Below are positions 14,455-26,501 of a stretch of 64,000 nt of DNA, one piece after another. Position 1 is the first letter of the stretch, and the number at the start of each line of letters is the position of its first letter. The position numbers and the translations under genes are program-made. The notes below the pieces were generated by a model. That model was not told where the DNA came from and searched no databases. It saw only the letters and a list, made by a program, of their open reading frames with translations. This DNA comes from Halichondria panicea (taxonomy: Eukaryota; Porifera; Demospongiae; Suberitida; Halichondriidae): assembly GCF_963675165.1 (NCBI RefSeq), contig NC_087382.1, forward strand, positions 7,302,315 to 7,366,314, read 5' to 3'.

Positions 14455-14856
14455 TAGTCTCGCGAGCAGACGTGGGAGGGAGGGAACGTCTGGTCACTAT
14501 TGCAGCAATTCCGTGGACCCCTGCCAGAATGTTGGCAGTGCCAATCAGATTTGTCCACGTCATAGTGGGGCGGTAACACCCCGTATATTTTCCGCATAAA
14601 ATGAACGTGAAAAGAAGGATTATTGACTCTAGCAAAGGCTAATTTTAGTGTTGAACCATACCTGGCTGCGAAGGAACTCGGTTGCAAGGAGCTCAGACCA
14701 AGCAAGAGCTAGCTAGCTGCGAAGGAAAATATTTGTCTACATGTGAATTTGGTTAATTAACAAATATCTTGCACGTGACTACATTCCTCAGTGCCATGGA
14801 ATTGCTGCAATAGTGACCAGACGTTCCCTCCCTCCCACGTCTGCTTGCGAGACTAA
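14455..14856. mobile_element. Inverted-repeat element with arms of about 70 bp
   Basis: The left arm (TAGTCTCGCGAGCAGACGTG and onward through a GGAGGGAGGG run) is repeated in reverse at about 14795-14855. The 117-residue open frame between the arms has no protein-like features. Confidence 0.65.
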
Positions 14857-15100
14857 GGAATAAGGCCCTTAAAGGCACTTCATTATTTATGGTACCAACC
14901 CTGAGTACCGTATAGCGGGTAAGTTTCGTGGGGTAAAAAATTCGTTCAACTCGAGAAATTTACTAAGATATCTCGATCAAGAATCTTGGGGCAAATGACG
15001 CATGTACAGACAGTGTATACCAGGCCGTCTTTCTCAATTGAGAGCGGCCTGGAATCAAGGCTAACCTACAACTTACTTAGCATTCCTAGTAAAGAGGATT

Positions 15101-15222
15101 TCAGGTTGGTTGGCAGAAGTTAAAAGTTGAAGTGCAACCCATGACCACGCAGTGTCCTACTAATGCAATTAGTTGTCATGGCTGACTGCACTTTAACTTT
15201 TAACTTCTGTCAACCAACCTGA
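15101..15222. mobile_element. Short hairpin MITE
   Basis: TCAGGTTGGTTGGCAGAAGT and its near-exact reverse complement bound a 122-bp element with arms of about 36 bp and a short loop. Confidence 0.65.
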
Positions 15223-15295
15223 AAAGTTATATCCTCAAAGGCAAGGTTTTTTGCATGCGCACTAATATCTAGATGGGTAAGACACCATTTTGTCA

Positions 15296-15395
15296 GTGTC
15301 CATGTGATTTAGAAGCCCTCAGGCACTTTGTAGTTCCCTCGGGATACTAAAGGGCTTCTAAATCCCATAGATACCTCCAAAACAGTGTCTAACTG
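15296..15395. repeat. Short hairpin repeat, same family as 33951-34079
   Basis: GATTTAGAAGCCC and its complement GGGCTTCTAAATC enclose a short loop containing GGGATACTAAAG. The 33951-34079 element has the same arms, the same ACACTGTTTTGGAGGT edge and a similar loop, in the opposite orientation. The hairpin at 27647-27779 has a comparable loop (CCCGAGCGTAGCGAGGG). Confidence 0.55.
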
Positions 15396-15496
15396 CGTCA
15401 CATAATATTTATTTACTTTGCTACATGTACATGTATACGTTGAATTCATTAAAATGTTTCTCACAACACATTGTTCATTTTCGTTTTGTGGTGCAG

Positions 15497-17266
15497 ATCG
15501 CAGCCATCTTACTGATGGCAAGTTGTGTGAAAGGTAAGAAACACAAAATAGATCCAAAACTAGAGCATTGGAAAACAGTTGATTTTGTGATTCCCCCGCT
15601 ATAAAATTACTGGATCTGCCCCTGGGTTGAAATAAAGATCTACGTAAGAGCCAGTGTACAAGTTAGTTTATGCTCTCTTTTATTCAACTTATTCAACTTA
15701 TTGTGTTGTTGTTGTGTTGTAAATAGCTATACGTATGCTGTAAACACAGTGATTTAGCTTCCAGGAGATCCTACGCACCTTGGGTTAATTAATGGTGCTC
15801 TGATTGGTCAGTGTATCTGTTTCTGTACAGGGCAAATCGTGGACCTAGTGTCACCGTCACCAACCAGCTATTGTGATGGTGATGCTACGACATGCCGGGT
15901 TAGTGGGCCTGCAATCTTTTGGCAGGCCTCACCGTTTTTAGATGCCGCTGTAGGGTATCAGACTCAGGTAGGTTAAGGCCGTTTTTTCTTGAAATTGAAG
16001 AAAAAGTGTACTATAAAAAATCTCGTCAATTACACATTATTTTTTTCAAAATGTATTGTAAACATGAATACCGATAACATTATTACCATGGTTACTATCT
16101 TGTGCGTTTAACTGTGACCAAATACGACTTACCTTAACCAATAGTTTTGAATATGCTGCCTCCAATACCGAAGCCATATTGGTATCAAAAGAAAGCTCTT
16201 AGTGAGATCTACTAGAAACAAGGTGGATATTTGGTCATTTTAGCTCTGATTACATCAACTTTGTTGAAAAAAATGCTCAGAAAACGTGAAAATTTATGAT
16301 TTGTATGCCTACTGTATACAAAATACGTGATAGCAGCCCTAAATATCCACTTCGTTTCTATTGTACTGTATTTCTTTTAATACTAAGATTGTACCATGAA
16401 AGTGATTATTGGAGGCAGCATTTTTTGGTTTAACAAGTTAACATACGCAACAAGGTGGTAACCATGGCAATGATGTTATCATCTAACCAACCTGTGTTTG
16501 CAGGACTCACCGCCAGCCACCAACACATTTGCTGATGGGCATATTTCCATATCCCTCATCAGCAATAACCCTCTGGCATCAGAGTTGGTATTGAGAGGCA
16601 TTGACACTGTCAATATCACATGCTCAACACTAGATGTAGATGATGCAATTGTATCCCAATCTATACAACTGACACGATCATGTAAGTACCATTGTATACC
16701 TGTAGATGTGTGTGGCTTAGTAAAACTACATGCAAGTTGTAGTGTCATTATTCCTACATGTATTCCCCCCAAACTATACTATTTGTTTCTTTATGTTTGC
16801 AGCAACACCCACCCCCTGTGGTTAATGCCACCATGACATACACTGGTGGGGCTGTTTTCCACATTAGTCCAAAATTGGAAACTGGATGGTGTCACACTAC
16901 CTAGGTGGTGTCCTAGGTAGTGTGACAATTAACCAAATGACAGTGGTGAGGTTCAACGTAACTGAAAATCACGTTGATATGAACCTCACCTGTCAGGTAA
17001 TGACCACCTTACAGCAGAAGTGAGGGTTGTTTCTAGGTGTGGTCAGGTGTCTGCACCGAGAAACACGAACGACATTTATATCATATCAAGTGAGTCACAA
17101 TCACTCAAATGGGGACAAGCCTAATAATGTTTTTGTGCAGCTCGATCTCTTGGTGCAGACCCAACAATGACAGACCTTACTATATATACCAGTGATAACG
17201 TTGTCAGCGCTCTTTGTTTTGTCTGTTTTGGTTTTGTCTGTTCTGCTGCTTCTGATGGTCATTGTG
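15497..17266 (+). pseudogene. Secreted/Ig-like single-pass membrane protein, frameshifted
   Basis: Exons 15497-15533, 15831-15967 and 16504-16681 join with matching phases. They encode the end of a hydrophobic signal (IAAILLMASC), then an extracellular Ig/fibronectin-like stretch with cysteines (SYCDGDATTC, VNITCSTLD). The next exon (16803-16996) has a later frame ending VRFNVTENHVDMNLTCQ, typical of an Ig-like F strand, but the acceptor joins it out of frame and a second shift lies near 16885. Exon 17141-17266 ends in a clear transmembrane helix (LSALFVLSVLVLSVLLLLMV), again one frame off its own upstream half. Three shifts argue for a decayed receptor; assembly indels are the alternative. 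No cytoplasmic exon was found. Confidence 0.55.
16891..16926. repeat. Perfect 15-bp inverted repeat with 6-bp loop
   Basis: GTCACACTACCTAGG, TGGTGT, CCTAGGTAGTGTGAC. It lies inside the Ig-like exon, close to the position where the reading frame changes, so it may mark an insertion or template-switch scar. Confidence 0.85.
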
Positions 17267-19250
17267 GTAAGTGAAATTTAGACTGAATGATGGCTAATAC
17301 TACGTACACTAATTAGATTACATGCAAATTCCCTGTGTTTGCTTTACACATAATAATTATTATCAGCAATTCCCACTTGTGGTACAAGCTTAGTGTGTCC
17401 TGGACTTGTACAGTCATGCATGCACTCATGTCAACAGATACTAATACTCACAGCTTGTAAGTTAATCACATTGCTTAGCCACAAGCAATACAAGCGTAGG
17501 TTGAGCTAGTTATGCCTCGGTGCGCATGAGGTATACGGTAGTGTGTTTGTGTATGTGTGTGTGTGTGTAGACTGTTACAGCTGCTGTGTCTGTGTGTGTA
17601 GAGCTGCTCAAGGATCAATGAAGTGCAAGTAAGAGTTTCTATAGGCTTCTAGTCATGTTTTCTTGGATTCGTATTTGTGGATTTGCAAAGTAAAGCTTTG
17701 TTCTCGAGTTATGCCTGCTGACTTGCAGCCATAATTTTAGGCTTGAACTTTTGGCATCTAATCGTGATCATTACCCACTCTTTGTGCTGCAAAATTAAAA
17801 ATGCTCATCATAATGTATAAAAGCTAGCTTTATGTTATGTAGCTTTGGCACCTCCATCGAGGTATCAGCACCCGCGGTGCTTTAATTTTTCAGGTGACCC
17901 TATCGTACCTTATCTGGGACACTATTTTGTCTTTGTACTGAAAATCAGTGCATTTGTAAATTCTCACCTATAAAAGTAGCTTGTTATTGAATGATATTGT
18001 TTATGTTGTAGTGCTGGAAATATCAAGGCCACTTTAGGCGGACCACTCATCATTCATCGGTTAGTTCACTTATATGGTTTGCATAATATGATGCATGTGT
18101 TGCAAATAATTTGTTTTGCTTGTCATTTAGCAGGAACACAATGCAAGGCGCGTTAAATTTTAATTGCATGTGTGAAGCCACTCGCTTATACGTGCACTCA
18201 CCTGGCCTTAGAATAAAATACCTAGTATTCCTCAGTGTAAACCACATAGAACACGTGCCAACAAGATAATTATCTACAAATTCACGTATGTAGGCCATGC
18301 AGCAGATGTTTCTACTATACTGACTCGTACTTATTATAATCATGAAGGTTCCAGTAACCACATGATATGCCTATATTAACATGCTCAAAAGTATGCTGTA
18401 ATAGTCTAGCTCTATATTTTGTCACATTGTACTATTCCTTTATTAGAATGCTGAAGAAGTTCCTACTGAGACTAAACAGTGTAATTACCTAATTAGAACG
18501 TAAATAGTGGTCTTAGTCTGTAATTTTTGGAGAAATCTATATAGCAGTCCTAGTACTTTTTACATACACCGAGTATGTATATTGAAATTTTTATTCTGAG
18601 CTGTATAATAATTATTGCTATACTAATACTAGTACAAGAACTGCATGATTGTTATAACAGACTGATACCAAAAAAAATGCAATCAGTGTAAATAAATTCA
18701 TGTAGCAAGTTGCTGTTTTTACTGCAGATGTTCGATTAAGCTAGTGTACCACAAAAGTGTACAAACAAGTGCAAAAAACATTGTGTGAAAAAATAGGAGG
18801 AAGTAGAGCTGAGCGGCTCATACACCAATGAAGTGTTCGTGTTGGTGCTGGTTATTTATAGACTTGAAAGTTGCAAAAACTGAAGGAGAAGTAGTGCTGT
18901 GCATGCATGGACCTCACTCAAACCATGCCAATTAATTAAGGGATGTCTATAATTATACCGAATGCAAAGTATACAAGTATAATTTTCTTATAGAGCTCAC
19001 AGTGTGGAATTTTAGAGCAATAAGAAGACAAAAGACATTATACAGACAAAGGTGCAAAAGACATTATACAGACAAGACAAAGGTGCAAAAGACATTATAC
19101 AGACACAGACAAAACAAAGGTGCAAAAGACATTATACAGACAAGACAAAGGTGCAAAAGACATTATACAGACACAGACAAAACAAAGGTGCAAAATACAT
19201 TATACAACAAGATAATTTCTTGCTAATTAAACCGTCTTTGAAGTACTAGT
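17267..19250. other. No gene seen; dispersed repeats
   Basis: About 17505-17885 carries a dispersed repeat (TATACGGTAGTGTGTTTGTG, then CTCAAGGATCAATGAAGTGC and TTCTATAGGCTTCTAG) with relatives at 60720-60885 and 48290-48395. Its downstream part (TTATGTTATGTAGCTTTGGC) recurs at 53216-53272 and partly at 41170-41205. Nothing else supported until the tandem repeat at 19028. Confidence 0.5.
19028..19205. repeat. Minisatellite, unit about 30-40 bp
   Basis: AAAGGTGCAAAAGACATTAT followed by ACAGACA and a variable spacer is repeated about six times with unit lengths alternating around 26 and 38 bp. It lies just past the stop codon of the minus-strand kinase-like gene at 19251. Confidence 0.85.
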
Positions 19251-20895
19251 TTATTGATCTCTCTTTGATAAAACATCTTGAAGTACCAGTTTATCCAACT
19301 CACCTAAGAATGGGAATGAGTAATAAAATTATCATTTGTATAAGTGTATAATCATTTCTTACCAGTGAAGACAAGCTTTTTAAAAAAGGGCAAACAAATC
19401 TTGTAGTCCCTGTGGTCAGTGTCATCTTTAAATAACTGATAAAAGATGAGCCCAACCTGCTTCCAATCTAAATTTTCAGCAGTCCACCTGCGATCCAACG
19501 GGTAGTACATGTCATTTTCAGGATTGAAATCACTTGATATGGCTTTTGCTTTTGTGTTCGCTTTAACGCTTCTGTCTAAGTCTATTAAAACCAAAGTGGA
19601 GAAATCCGTTGCCACACAAACATTTTCTCTTCGAATGTCCAAATGGGCAATGTTTAGTTGATGAAGCTCTTCGATGATTTGCACTAAAACTTGTAAGTAC
19701 CAATACAAATTTTTTTTAATTTCGCTAGGCAGGAGCGGTGGTAAGTACAATGGGTAAGTGAAGTAGGTAAACGGGAAAACTTCATTGGAAATGGGAAACC
19801 CGATTGACTTGGATCTCAGCCCAAAACGTAACAGATGGAACAATCTCGATTCTTCCTGCTGATTCATTGGTATTTTGTGTACCAGCTGCTGAGTTGGATT
19901 CACGATGACAACACTCTGGCCAGACATCAATTGTTTTGCTCCAGGCCCAAATACCCCAGCGATGTTGCTTTGGCATACTGGGAAAGCGAAGAGGTAACAT
20001 TTTGTTTCTTCCCATCTCTTGCCCCAAAGATCTTTATTCTTTTTATAGACACGCTTGAGGTGGGCAGGAACGTCACAATGCATAATTGGCAAATGCTCCT
20101 CGTCAAATCTCATGTCATTAAATACCCATGCCACCGTGACCAAGATAACGCATTCAACGCTCTCAAACGGAAAGTAAAACCCTTGAAGGGATTCTTCTTG
20201 GATACACCGGTTTCTCAGTGATGACAGCATTTGTGCTAAGTGGATCGCTAGCTTCAGAGTAGTGTCCTTGTATGAACTGTTTGATTCGACTTCACAAATA
20301 AAAAATGTTGCTCCACTTCGATCTGCAATTGTTACGTCCGGATATCTTCGGATTGTAACTGGCATTGAGCTAGTGTCTGGCAATAGTTTCAAACCTTTGC
20401 ACACTTGAGCTTCGACTCCCAAAACTTCTGATATGTAGTCACCAACTCTAGTTTCGCTTTTAATAATCTTTCCAGAAGCAGATACCTTCAAGCCCTTATA
20501 CAAGGCATCCAAAGAGTAGAGTTTAGGGGGGGGTGTGTCACCTCTGTGAATCAACTGTTTTAATACTGACGTACTATACGGCGACTTGGATAGCGCCGAA
20601 GGGAGAATTGGTTTGCTGGCTCTTGAAGTTCTAACGTAATCAAAGTTTGAATTCCATCCCATACGCTTTCCTGGATAATCCTATGAAGGAAATAATGAGT
20701 GGTGGTTATTATAAGCACGAGAGGTTCTTAATTAGGCACTTTCGTAATACTAACACTTTGTGAGCGAAGCAACACACTGCTCTGTGCCCACTCGTTTTAT
20801 TTACCAGTACAGTACGAGCATATCTAGTGATAGAACACTAGCTAAGTTGTGTTTACCCCTACGGCGCTCAAGAGTCCAACCATCTTCTCAGCCAT
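19251..20895 (-). CDS. PD-(D/E)xK-like + atypical kinase protein, copy 1 (Crinkler-type architecture)
   Basis: Three exons: 20895-20857 (ATG, 13 codons, donor GGG|GTAAAC), 20680-19363 and 19303-19251 (TAA). Phases match; predicted length 469 aa. Residues 75-170 look like a restriction-endonuclease-like fold: YPDVTI (P127-D128), a 12-residue gap, then the strand FFICEVES (about 140-146) and a helix with Q. The usual ExK lysine is absent (EVE), so nuclease activity is doubtful. The C-terminal half resembles a protein kinase: VHKI (lysine near 282), catalytic loop HLDIRREN (H359, D361, N366) and LIDLDR in place of DFG. No glycine loop is obvious. A minisatellite follows the stop. A related gene on the same strand starts at 25588. 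The family assignment is inference. Confidence 0.7.
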
Positions 20896-22196
20896 CTTCT
20901 TTGGAGTTTCTTCGTAGCCCCGAGACGGTAGATTTCTTGCCTAAATTTAAATTAAGCCATTTGACTTAACAAATTCCACAGAGGCAATACTTGCATTTCA
21001 TTGGGTTAAAAATCACATTACAGTCTCTAGACCTAATCCTAGCTCTACTTGATTTTGTTAACATACCAAGTTAATGTTTAATGGTTAGGGCCGGAAACTA
21101 TATGCAGGCTAAAAAACAAAAGGTTTGCTTAGTATTTGTAAACTGCAAATGGCCAGCAACGTGACGCATTTGTACGTTGTGAAATAAACGTGGCACGTGG
21201 GCCCCACTAATTTGCCTCATGTAACAGAAAGAAAGATAAACCAAGTTTCTATTCTATTCAATGAAGTTTCTCCAGAAAAGTATACTACTTCAATACGTGT
21301 TAGGATCAAGTTTATTTTATGTTTGAACCTTCTGAAGCCGATACATTTGCTAGCATGCTGGAAAGACTAATAGCCGAAAATTCTCTCACAGCCAACCAGC
21401 TTGCTCTACATGGGAGTCAAAGGACACTGTCAGTGATGTAACTGCTCAACTTGGCTTTGCAATGCTGTCAACTTAATGGAAGATTTGTTCAGTATGTGTT
21501 CCATCCTAACAAGAAAGCAGTATCTATGGACTTTCTGTTGTTGTAAGAGAGCAAAGACTACTGCGTGTAGGACAGTGACAAATCAGAAAGGCCAGAATAT
21601 CAACATAGAGCTACGATGGAATAGTGGCCTCCCAGAGTCTCTGGTTGATTCAACAAACTGCTGGGCTGAGGTCACTATATTTTTGGGGATACCCTGCAGT
21701 AGAGAGGTACTTCAATACCGAAAGGTTTCAAGGCACTAATTTTCAAAGGTAAACTGCGTAAATTTAGTGCCTCGAAGATACCAGTTCTTTTTTGCTTGTA
21801 CCAATGGTACTCGCGTCTTTAGGGAGGTTACACATTTTGAAAGTGGTGCCTATTATAATACAAGCAATAATCTACCACCCCTACCTGTACATTATGTATT
21901 TCTAAAGCTTGTCGACAAGTAGAAGTCTATTTATATACCAGCAATATTCTACCAACCCCTTCCTGTACATTCTGTATTTCCAAATAATTTCCAGAGCCTA
22001 AAAAAGTTAAAGAGAGGGATTGGAAGTAAGCCTCGATTAAAACCGCGGGGAAACATGGATGGTACCTTGTTTCCAATCCCTCTCTACTCAATCTATGATG
22101 GAAGCATGCAGTGCCGTGCACGTTCTAATTAGCTAAGCACCACAAAAAATAATCATCATTTCGTAAATTGTGTTATAGTTAGAACATGGGCATGAG

Positions 22197-22269
22197 GTAT
22201 CTATGTGTTATAGTGTCCCATATCACGAGGGCAACCCGAGGGATGAGGGACACTATAACCATAGATACC
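22197..22269. repeat. 73-bp hairpin
   Basis: GGTATCTATGTGTTATAGTG on the left pairs with the reverse complement ending ATAGATACC on the right; the loop contains a CGAGG/CCGAGGG motif. Confidence 0.75.
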
Positions 22270-22549
22270 GAATGCACATGTGCTAACTGATTTAGATCCC
22301 ACTTTTCCTTGGCAAGAAGTGTATCTATAAAAGCAACAAGCCTTAGCAACAGCTTTATTTTTGAAAATGTCCTGTTCTGACAAGCTAGTCTAGGATGATT
22401 TCTGCTAAAAAAAACCTTTGCATTGGCCTTGCTTCAACATTGGAATGGACAAACTAGTGACTCCACCTTGTGCAGGAAGCGCTCTGCAACAAATGAGCCC
22501 AGCCTCCTCTTTCTCTGCACCGAGTCAAGCCCCACCCCAGCTCAAGCTA

Positions 22550-22650
22550 CACTGAACACCCTCACGAAGTGTAAGTTGTAGTAGGATGAGGTCTCCTATC
22601 TTATCGGACCCCATCCTACTACAACTTACACTTCGTGAGGGTGTTCAGTG
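22550..22650. repeat. 101-bp near-perfect hairpin
   Basis: CACTGAACACCCTCACGAAG and onward is matched exactly in reverse up to position 22650, giving arms of about 40 bp around a loop of about 20 bp. Confidence 0.8.
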
Positions 22651-23915
22651 TGGTTCAACTCCTCCGAACCTCTTTGAACTATGCGAATTTAGTGCTAGAA
22701 AAAAGTTGAATTAAAGAGCACCACTAAAGATCCCTTTTTTGGGAATATGCTAAGCGTTACAGAAATTTTAATTTTAGGCATACATTCATTCCCTTATGAT
22801 TGGTGATCACCCCAACTACTACAAATGCTGTTTCATCTATATTTTATATAGCAATACCTCGCAAGCCAAAACTTACTGAGTACGCTGAAGAAAAGAAGAC
22901 AGAAGAATACCGAAGAATACCCCTCCTCTCTACACCCCTACACATCACCGCCCTCGTAAATGTTATTGGCTGTTCTGGCTATATATACACTCTTGTATGC
23001 CTCACCAGCTTCTCTCCATCTAAGACTGTCTGATTAGAGTGCTAAACTAATCATAATTATAGCTGTAATAATCATTTTTATCGTGTAAGTTTTTGTTAAT
23101 GTTGTTCGGTTTGATCCCACTCGTTTTACACTTAGAAAGCAACTGGCAGTGCTGTGGAGTGTTTTGCTGTCTCCAAGTGTATGTAATTATACTTAATGAA
23201 TTGGAAATTGAAATGTACGCTCACCAGCCTAGTATATATAGAAACTTCGTACAACTGATTCATCAAAAGTGAAAACAATTAAGAAAGTTACATGGTGTAT
23301 TATGTATCTTGTCGTGTGAATGATCATGGTTATTGCCTCAAACTAGTGGACTTCTTGATGGTTTTATTTTTCATTTAATTTTAAGTTGGCAGCAAAAGAG
23401 AAGCCTCTGACAGTCTTGATTGTCACCAAGTCTTGATTATTGTTCCTCAGATAATTGCAATTATTGACTGTGTGAACATGCATAATTATATGGTTGATTC
23501 GCGATCAAAATGTTGTCTATCATACATGTAACTCGGGATCCTGAACCGGTTGATATACATCCATTGTGTTACACCCATTAATACTTTTCTTGAGGAGGTG
23601 TTGTACGGCACAAAACAATGTGCATAAAAAGGGGACGCTGCTGATATGCTGGTATGCAGCTGAATCAATAAAATAATAATCTATTATCACACATCCTACC
23701 ACGTCATACACGGATAGTGCATCCTACCCCATCCTACTACAACCTTAATTCTTCGTCCTACACTGGATTGTTAAGCCATCCATCCTAAAGTACCCTATCA
23801 TACATCCTACCACGTCCTACACTGAATTGTTCATCCATATATACAAGAAGGATCATTTACAACTTGAGACTCTATTATTATTAATCACACAATTAACACA
23901 ATTAACAATTAACAA

Positions 23916-25588
23916 TTAATAACGAGCTAACAACACTTGTTCAATTGTCTTCACTTCCGATACGCAATTCTCCAACAATTCACTCTTAAACTTCCCGGAC
24001 GTGATCAGGGACTCAACGAACTTGTTGGTTCGAATTTCATCTGGTTCCGTTATCCATTCTCGTGAGTGGTACGAGCTAGAGCTGGTGCTGGTATTCAATA
24101 TCCAGGCCGCCATCCAGCCCAGCTGGAACATGTCAGTCCTGGCACCGTCGTCTCTCCATGTAGAGTCGAGTTTGTACATGCAGCTGTCAGCTTTACTAAA
24201 TAAGCCATGTGCTAATTTGGCTGGATCTGATATCGAGGCCCTATCTACGTCGATAAAAACTGGTGTGAAATTTGAAGAAAACAAAACGTTCTCCATTCGC
24301 ACATCGTTGTGCGCAATATTCATGCCATGCAGCTCATCAAGCGCGGCCTTCAAACGAAGCATGAACTCTTTGAAGCACAATCGAGCTTCTTCCTTGCTAA
24401 AGCAATGGTACGGAAGATAGGGGTACTCGACAATCATCGGATCAAGTGAAAATGTCTGGACATTAACAGTCAGCGTAGGTGCTGTTCTACCGAATGCTTT
24501 TTGGACTATCATAATTGATTTGTTTTCACCAGGGGCATGAATTACTTTGTACACAGTATTCTTGGAGAGAAAAAGAATGTGAGAGGTTGAACACAGCTGC
24601 TTGGGTGGTTGATATTCCACAAAAGTAGCACCAGCTTCAGAAGCAACCTGAGCAGCAGCATTTTGTAACTCAATCTTGGTCAGCTTTACGAGGTGGCGCA
24701 CAATCGACGTAATTGGTAAAACTTGACTGCACTTCAGTTTAATTTGGGACTTCATGTATTCAATACCTTGTTTGATTTCTGGAAAACGTTTGAGAGTGAC
24801 CAGAAATGCCATGTCTTTGATGCTGACTTTTATTGAAGTGATGCATTGCTTGTTTGTTAAATTTGGTAAAGCAAATACTTCAACGTAATCTAGTTCTGTA
24901 TTTTCTCGTAGATTCCTGAATAGGTCCGTCGCGACTAGAACAGACTTTCGCTCTGTCCATAACATTGGAGAGGATTGAATTTGTGCGACCTGTGAGATTT
25001 CCTTAAAGTTTGATTTTTTTACTATTTGTATATCGGGTAGCTTTAAATTTGATGATACTATGTCGGCTTGATTGTCAGAATCAGGTAGTGGTAGAGCAAC
25101 GGTTTTCAGGACCATCCAGTCACGGCTCAATTGACAATCCTCTAAGATCTTTTCGAAGCACACTTTACCTACAGAGTCGCTATTTCCTTTTGACACTGAC
25201 ATGCTGTTGGCTATCATATAATCAACATGCTCAAGATTATGATCAACACTCTTCAAGTTCAGCTCTTTGAAAATGTCCCATAGTGAGTAGGTTTTTATCT
25301 CAATACCTTGTCTTTCCCCCCCCCCCAACAGGTAGTAGCCATACAAGTTCAGATCAATCGCTCTAGAAAAAGAACTTGAGGAAGATTTTTCCCCGTCTAT
25401 GGCGGTAGACGATCTGGATGGTATAGGTGCAACTGCTGATGACAAGCGAGTATTGTGGAAATGCCTATGAAAAGAAAGAGGCAAAAGAGGTGATACAGTA
25501 ATACAGAACAAAATCAAAGGGTCATATGTGAGCACACGGTCACCTAAAACGCGTAAAAAACTTACGACGGTTTCTTCGGCATCGACAT
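23916..25588 (-). CDS. PD-(D/E)xK-like + atypical kinase protein, copy 2 (Crinkler-type architecture)
   Basis: Two exons: 25588-25566 (MSMPKKPS, donor GTAAGT) and 25464-23916 (acceptor TTTCATAG, stop TAA); phases match; predicted 523 aa. A Ser-rich linker covers residues 24-45. The middle contains LPDIQI (P151-D152) and, further on, the triplet ERK (179-181), a possible PD...ExK pair. The C-terminal half is kinase-like: VYKVI (lysine 314), catalytic loop HNDVRMEN (H393, D395, N400) and FIDVDR (D413/D415) replacing DFG. The catalytic loop and post-loop strand match copy 1 (HLDIRREN, LIDLDR), so the two are distant paralogues on one strand. Crinkler-type (CR) proteins pair nuclease-like or kinase domains and are tied to conflict between genomes or hosts; assignment to them is inference. 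A fungal-style choline/aminoglycoside kinase relative is the main alternative. Confidence 0.7.
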
Positions 25589-25927
25589 AGATCTACTTGC
25601 TCCACGGAACTGGTTGAGAGAAGGAAAGGGAGATGGAGGAAAGTGAGTAGAGGCTAGACTGACTGCTCTTGACTTCTGGGCTGCACAATGGACCTGGGCT
25701 GCACAATGGAATGTATTACGTCACTTTACAACCTGAAAAACCACAAAAATGTAACCACATCCGCATTCACTGCCTACCACATCACTGCTCAATGCTCAAC
25801 CGCACATAAACTTTCATTATTTGCTGCCTCCTATCTAGACCACATGATACTTGTGTAAAGAGTGCCCAGACGGTCTCTCCCCAAGAGAGGGCGGCTGGTT
25901 CACGAGACTAGGGCACTACTACGGTGG

Positions 25928-26425
25928 CCCTGAGAGCTACTAGTAGTTGACATTCGAAGTAGGTAGTTCGGTTGGCTTAGCTATTTCGTAGTAGGTAGTT
26001 GGGTTGGCTTAGCTATTTCGTAGTAGGCAGTTGGCTTAGCTATTTCGTAGTTGATAGTTGGCTAAGCTATTTCGTAGCAGGTAGTTGGCTTAGCTATTTC
26101 GTAGTTGATAGTTGGCTAAGCTATTTCGTAGTTGATAGTTGGCAAGCTATTTCGTAGTTGATAGTTGGCTTAGCTATTTCGTAGTTGGTAGTTGGCTAAG
26201 CTATTTCGTAGTTGATAGTTGGCTTAGCTATTTCGTAGTTGATAGTTGGCTAAGCTATTTCGTAGTTGATAGTTGGCAAGCTATTTCGTAGTTGATAGTT
26301 GGCTTAGCTATTTCGTAGTTGGTAGTTGGCTAAGCTATTTCGTAGTTGATAGTTGGCTTAGCTATTTCGTAGTTGATAGTTGGCTAAGCTATTTCGTAGT
26401 TGATAGTTGGCAAGCTATTTCGTAA
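25928..26425. repeat. Minisatellite, 27-28 bp unit, about 17 copies
   Basis: The unit GCTATTTCGTAGTTGATAGT plus TGGCTTA or TGGCTAA is repeated from the edge of an inverted-repeat element (CGGTGGCCCTGAGAGCTACT at about 25922-25941). A higher-order pattern of about five units recurs (TGGCTTA, TGGCTAA and TGGCAA variants in fixed order). The same AGTTGATAGTT phrases occur at the inner inverted repeat near 12520-12610, which suggests the array grew from that element. Confidence 0.9.
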
Positions 26426-26501
26426 GTTTAAACTATACAGCAAAATGCAGCAAATCCGCCATAAAAAGTAACCAGACATTGTATAATCATGACAAGAACG
26501 C

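Larger units (their letters stand above)
20896..23915. other. Intergenic; possible gene remnant and hairpins
   Basis: On the plus strand, 21320-21445 is an ORF (MFEPSEADTF, then ASMLERLIAE) whose continuation (GRFVQYVFHPNKK near 21478-21517) is in another frame and soon hits stops; it looks like a broken gene fragment of unknown family. Hairpins lie at 22008-22098, 22197-22269 and 22550-22650. From 23690 to 23830 the phrase CATCCTACCACGTCCTACAC and variants recur irregularly; the same CATCCTAC motif reappears at 26970-27020. Confidence 0.35.

Noticed and set aside
14352-14705. 117-residue minus-strand ORF
   Set aside because: It lies between the arms of an inverted-repeat element and has no protein-like composition or splice support.
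16540-16570. CTGATGAG on the minus strand as a hammerhead
   Set aside because: It lies in the Ig-like exon and lacks a stem II/GAAA arrangement and a stem III hairpin.
19002-19249. Plus-strand ORFs with repeated QKTLYRQ
   Set aside because: They are frames through a minisatellite.
23486-23711. Minus-strand short ORFs
   Set aside because: Overlapping alternative frames in a CATCCTAC-rich region with no splice signals.
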